Shown piece after piece: positions 63,678 to 64,000 of a stretch of DNA of 64,000 nucleotides (the stretch's first letter is position 1; each line of letters opens with the position of its first letter). Under the pieces are notes generated by a model that saw nothing but the letters and a program-made list of their open reading frames with translations, did no database searches and was not told where the DNA came from. This DNA comes from an uncultured Myxococcales bacterium (GTDB lineage Bacteria; Myxococcota_A; UBA9042; DTJE01): NCBI GenBank assembly GCA_937975765.1, contig CALJUR010000077.1, positions 5,235 to 69,234 of the forward strand. The letters run 5' to 3'. A program made the position numbers and the translations under genes.

Positions 63678-64000
63678 TCAGGAGCCGCCGACCAACTGGG
63701 CGACCGCCGTCACCAGCGAGGCCGCGGCGATGATGGCGCCGATGATCGTCCACGTCTTGGCCCTTTCAGCCCAGGCCTTCTGAATAACCAGATTCTCGAT
63801 GCCGTCCCGCCATGCGATGAAGGCCCCCTGGTCCAACCCGTTCACCCGACGGCAGAACTGTCCGCAGGTGGCGGGCATCTCATCTTCTGTCCCAATCAGG
63901 ATAGGCACACGTTCCCTTGGGGCGCGCTCCAACTTCAAGCAGTAGCCGGTGTCGCCGATCACGAGAAACCGCGTAAACCTGGACGTGCTGGCCGGTCGCT
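63678..64000 (-). CDS. Small protein with C-terminal membrane helix (partial)
   Basis: The frame is open to the right edge of the window, so the start may be off the edge; a GTG at 63962 is possible but the codons before it (RFTRFLVIGDTGYCLKLERA) read as a continuous beta strand, which favours a partial gene. The visible part has a beta segment, two cysteines (ATCGQFCRRVNGLDQGAFIA), and a C-terminal membrane helix (WTIIGAIIAAASLVTAVAQL) ending VGGS. A tail-anchored protein is likely. No family recognised. Confidence 0.55.
   Translation of the reverse strand, partial: RPASTSRFTRFLVIGDTGYCLKLERAPRERVPILIGTEDEMPATCGQFCRRVNGLDQGAFIAWRDGIENLVIQKAWAERAKTWTIIGAIIAAASLVTAVAQLVGGS

Overview
This is 64 kb of GC-rich bacterial chromosome. 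The style suggests a Myxococcota / former-deltaproteobacterial lineage: many lipoproteins with acidic linkers, cysteine-rich extracellular repeat proteins with MopE-like 'DNDCDG' motifs, very large TPR and HEAT proteins, a kinase-like/ATPase/TPR regulator, and a full moxR-bat operon. That placement is an inference from gene style; no rRNA or other taxonomic marker was compared. The window opens inside a lytic transglycosylase gene and closes inside an unrecognised small membrane protein.

Layout. 0-9.6 kb: transglycosylase tail, a 1527-residue TPR protein, a modular cysteine-rich lipoprotein, a second lipoprotein and a vapBC toxin-antitoxin pair with its own promoter and operator. 9.8-19.4 kb: a minus-strand operon moxR - DUF58 - BatD-like/DUF4381-like protein - batA - batB (fused to TPR and PPC domains) - batD - batE. 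19.4-23.2 kb: a small accessory block with an M91-type metallopeptidase, a possibly secreted partner and a divergent double AAA+ ATPase resembling those of extracellular contractile injection systems; copies of one short repeat bound it on both sides. 23.3-28.9 kb: a secreted aromatic-rich protein, an ArnT-like glycosyltransferase, an FKBP lipoprotein, a ZIP metal transporter and a DJ-1/PfpI protein. 28.9-34.3 kb: a junction between two decayed genes (OsmC-like and MqsA-type antitoxin), then lipoproteins and an amidase. 34.3-45.4 kb: housekeeping genes folC, rpoD, dnaG, cca, a YegS-type lipid kinase and panD, mixed with two large lipoproteins. 45.4-52.9 kb: coiled-coil protein, GNAT acetyltransferase, lipoprotein, outer-membrane barrel protein, pseudokinase-ATPase-TPR regulator and a ZU5-like protein. 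52.9-62.4 kb: HEAT-repeat protein, an unknown protein coupled to a RecD2 helicase, and two divergent GT-C membrane proteins. 62.6-64 kb: tRNA-Arg(TCT), tRNA-His(GTG) and tRNA-Arg(TCG) behind a good promoter, followed by a less GC-rich stretch with repeated ATTTG boxes that may be the edge of an integrated element.

Two families of dispersed intergenic repeats stand out. One carries the core GGGACAGTCACCATTATTG (three loci, one of them a 128-bp element with 24-bp perfect terminal inverted repeats). The other is a 30-bp GC-rich palindrome (five copies). The most interesting candidates for new biology are the repeat-bounded ATPase/peptidase block, the pseudokinase-ATPase-TPR protein, and the unknown protein tied to RecD2.
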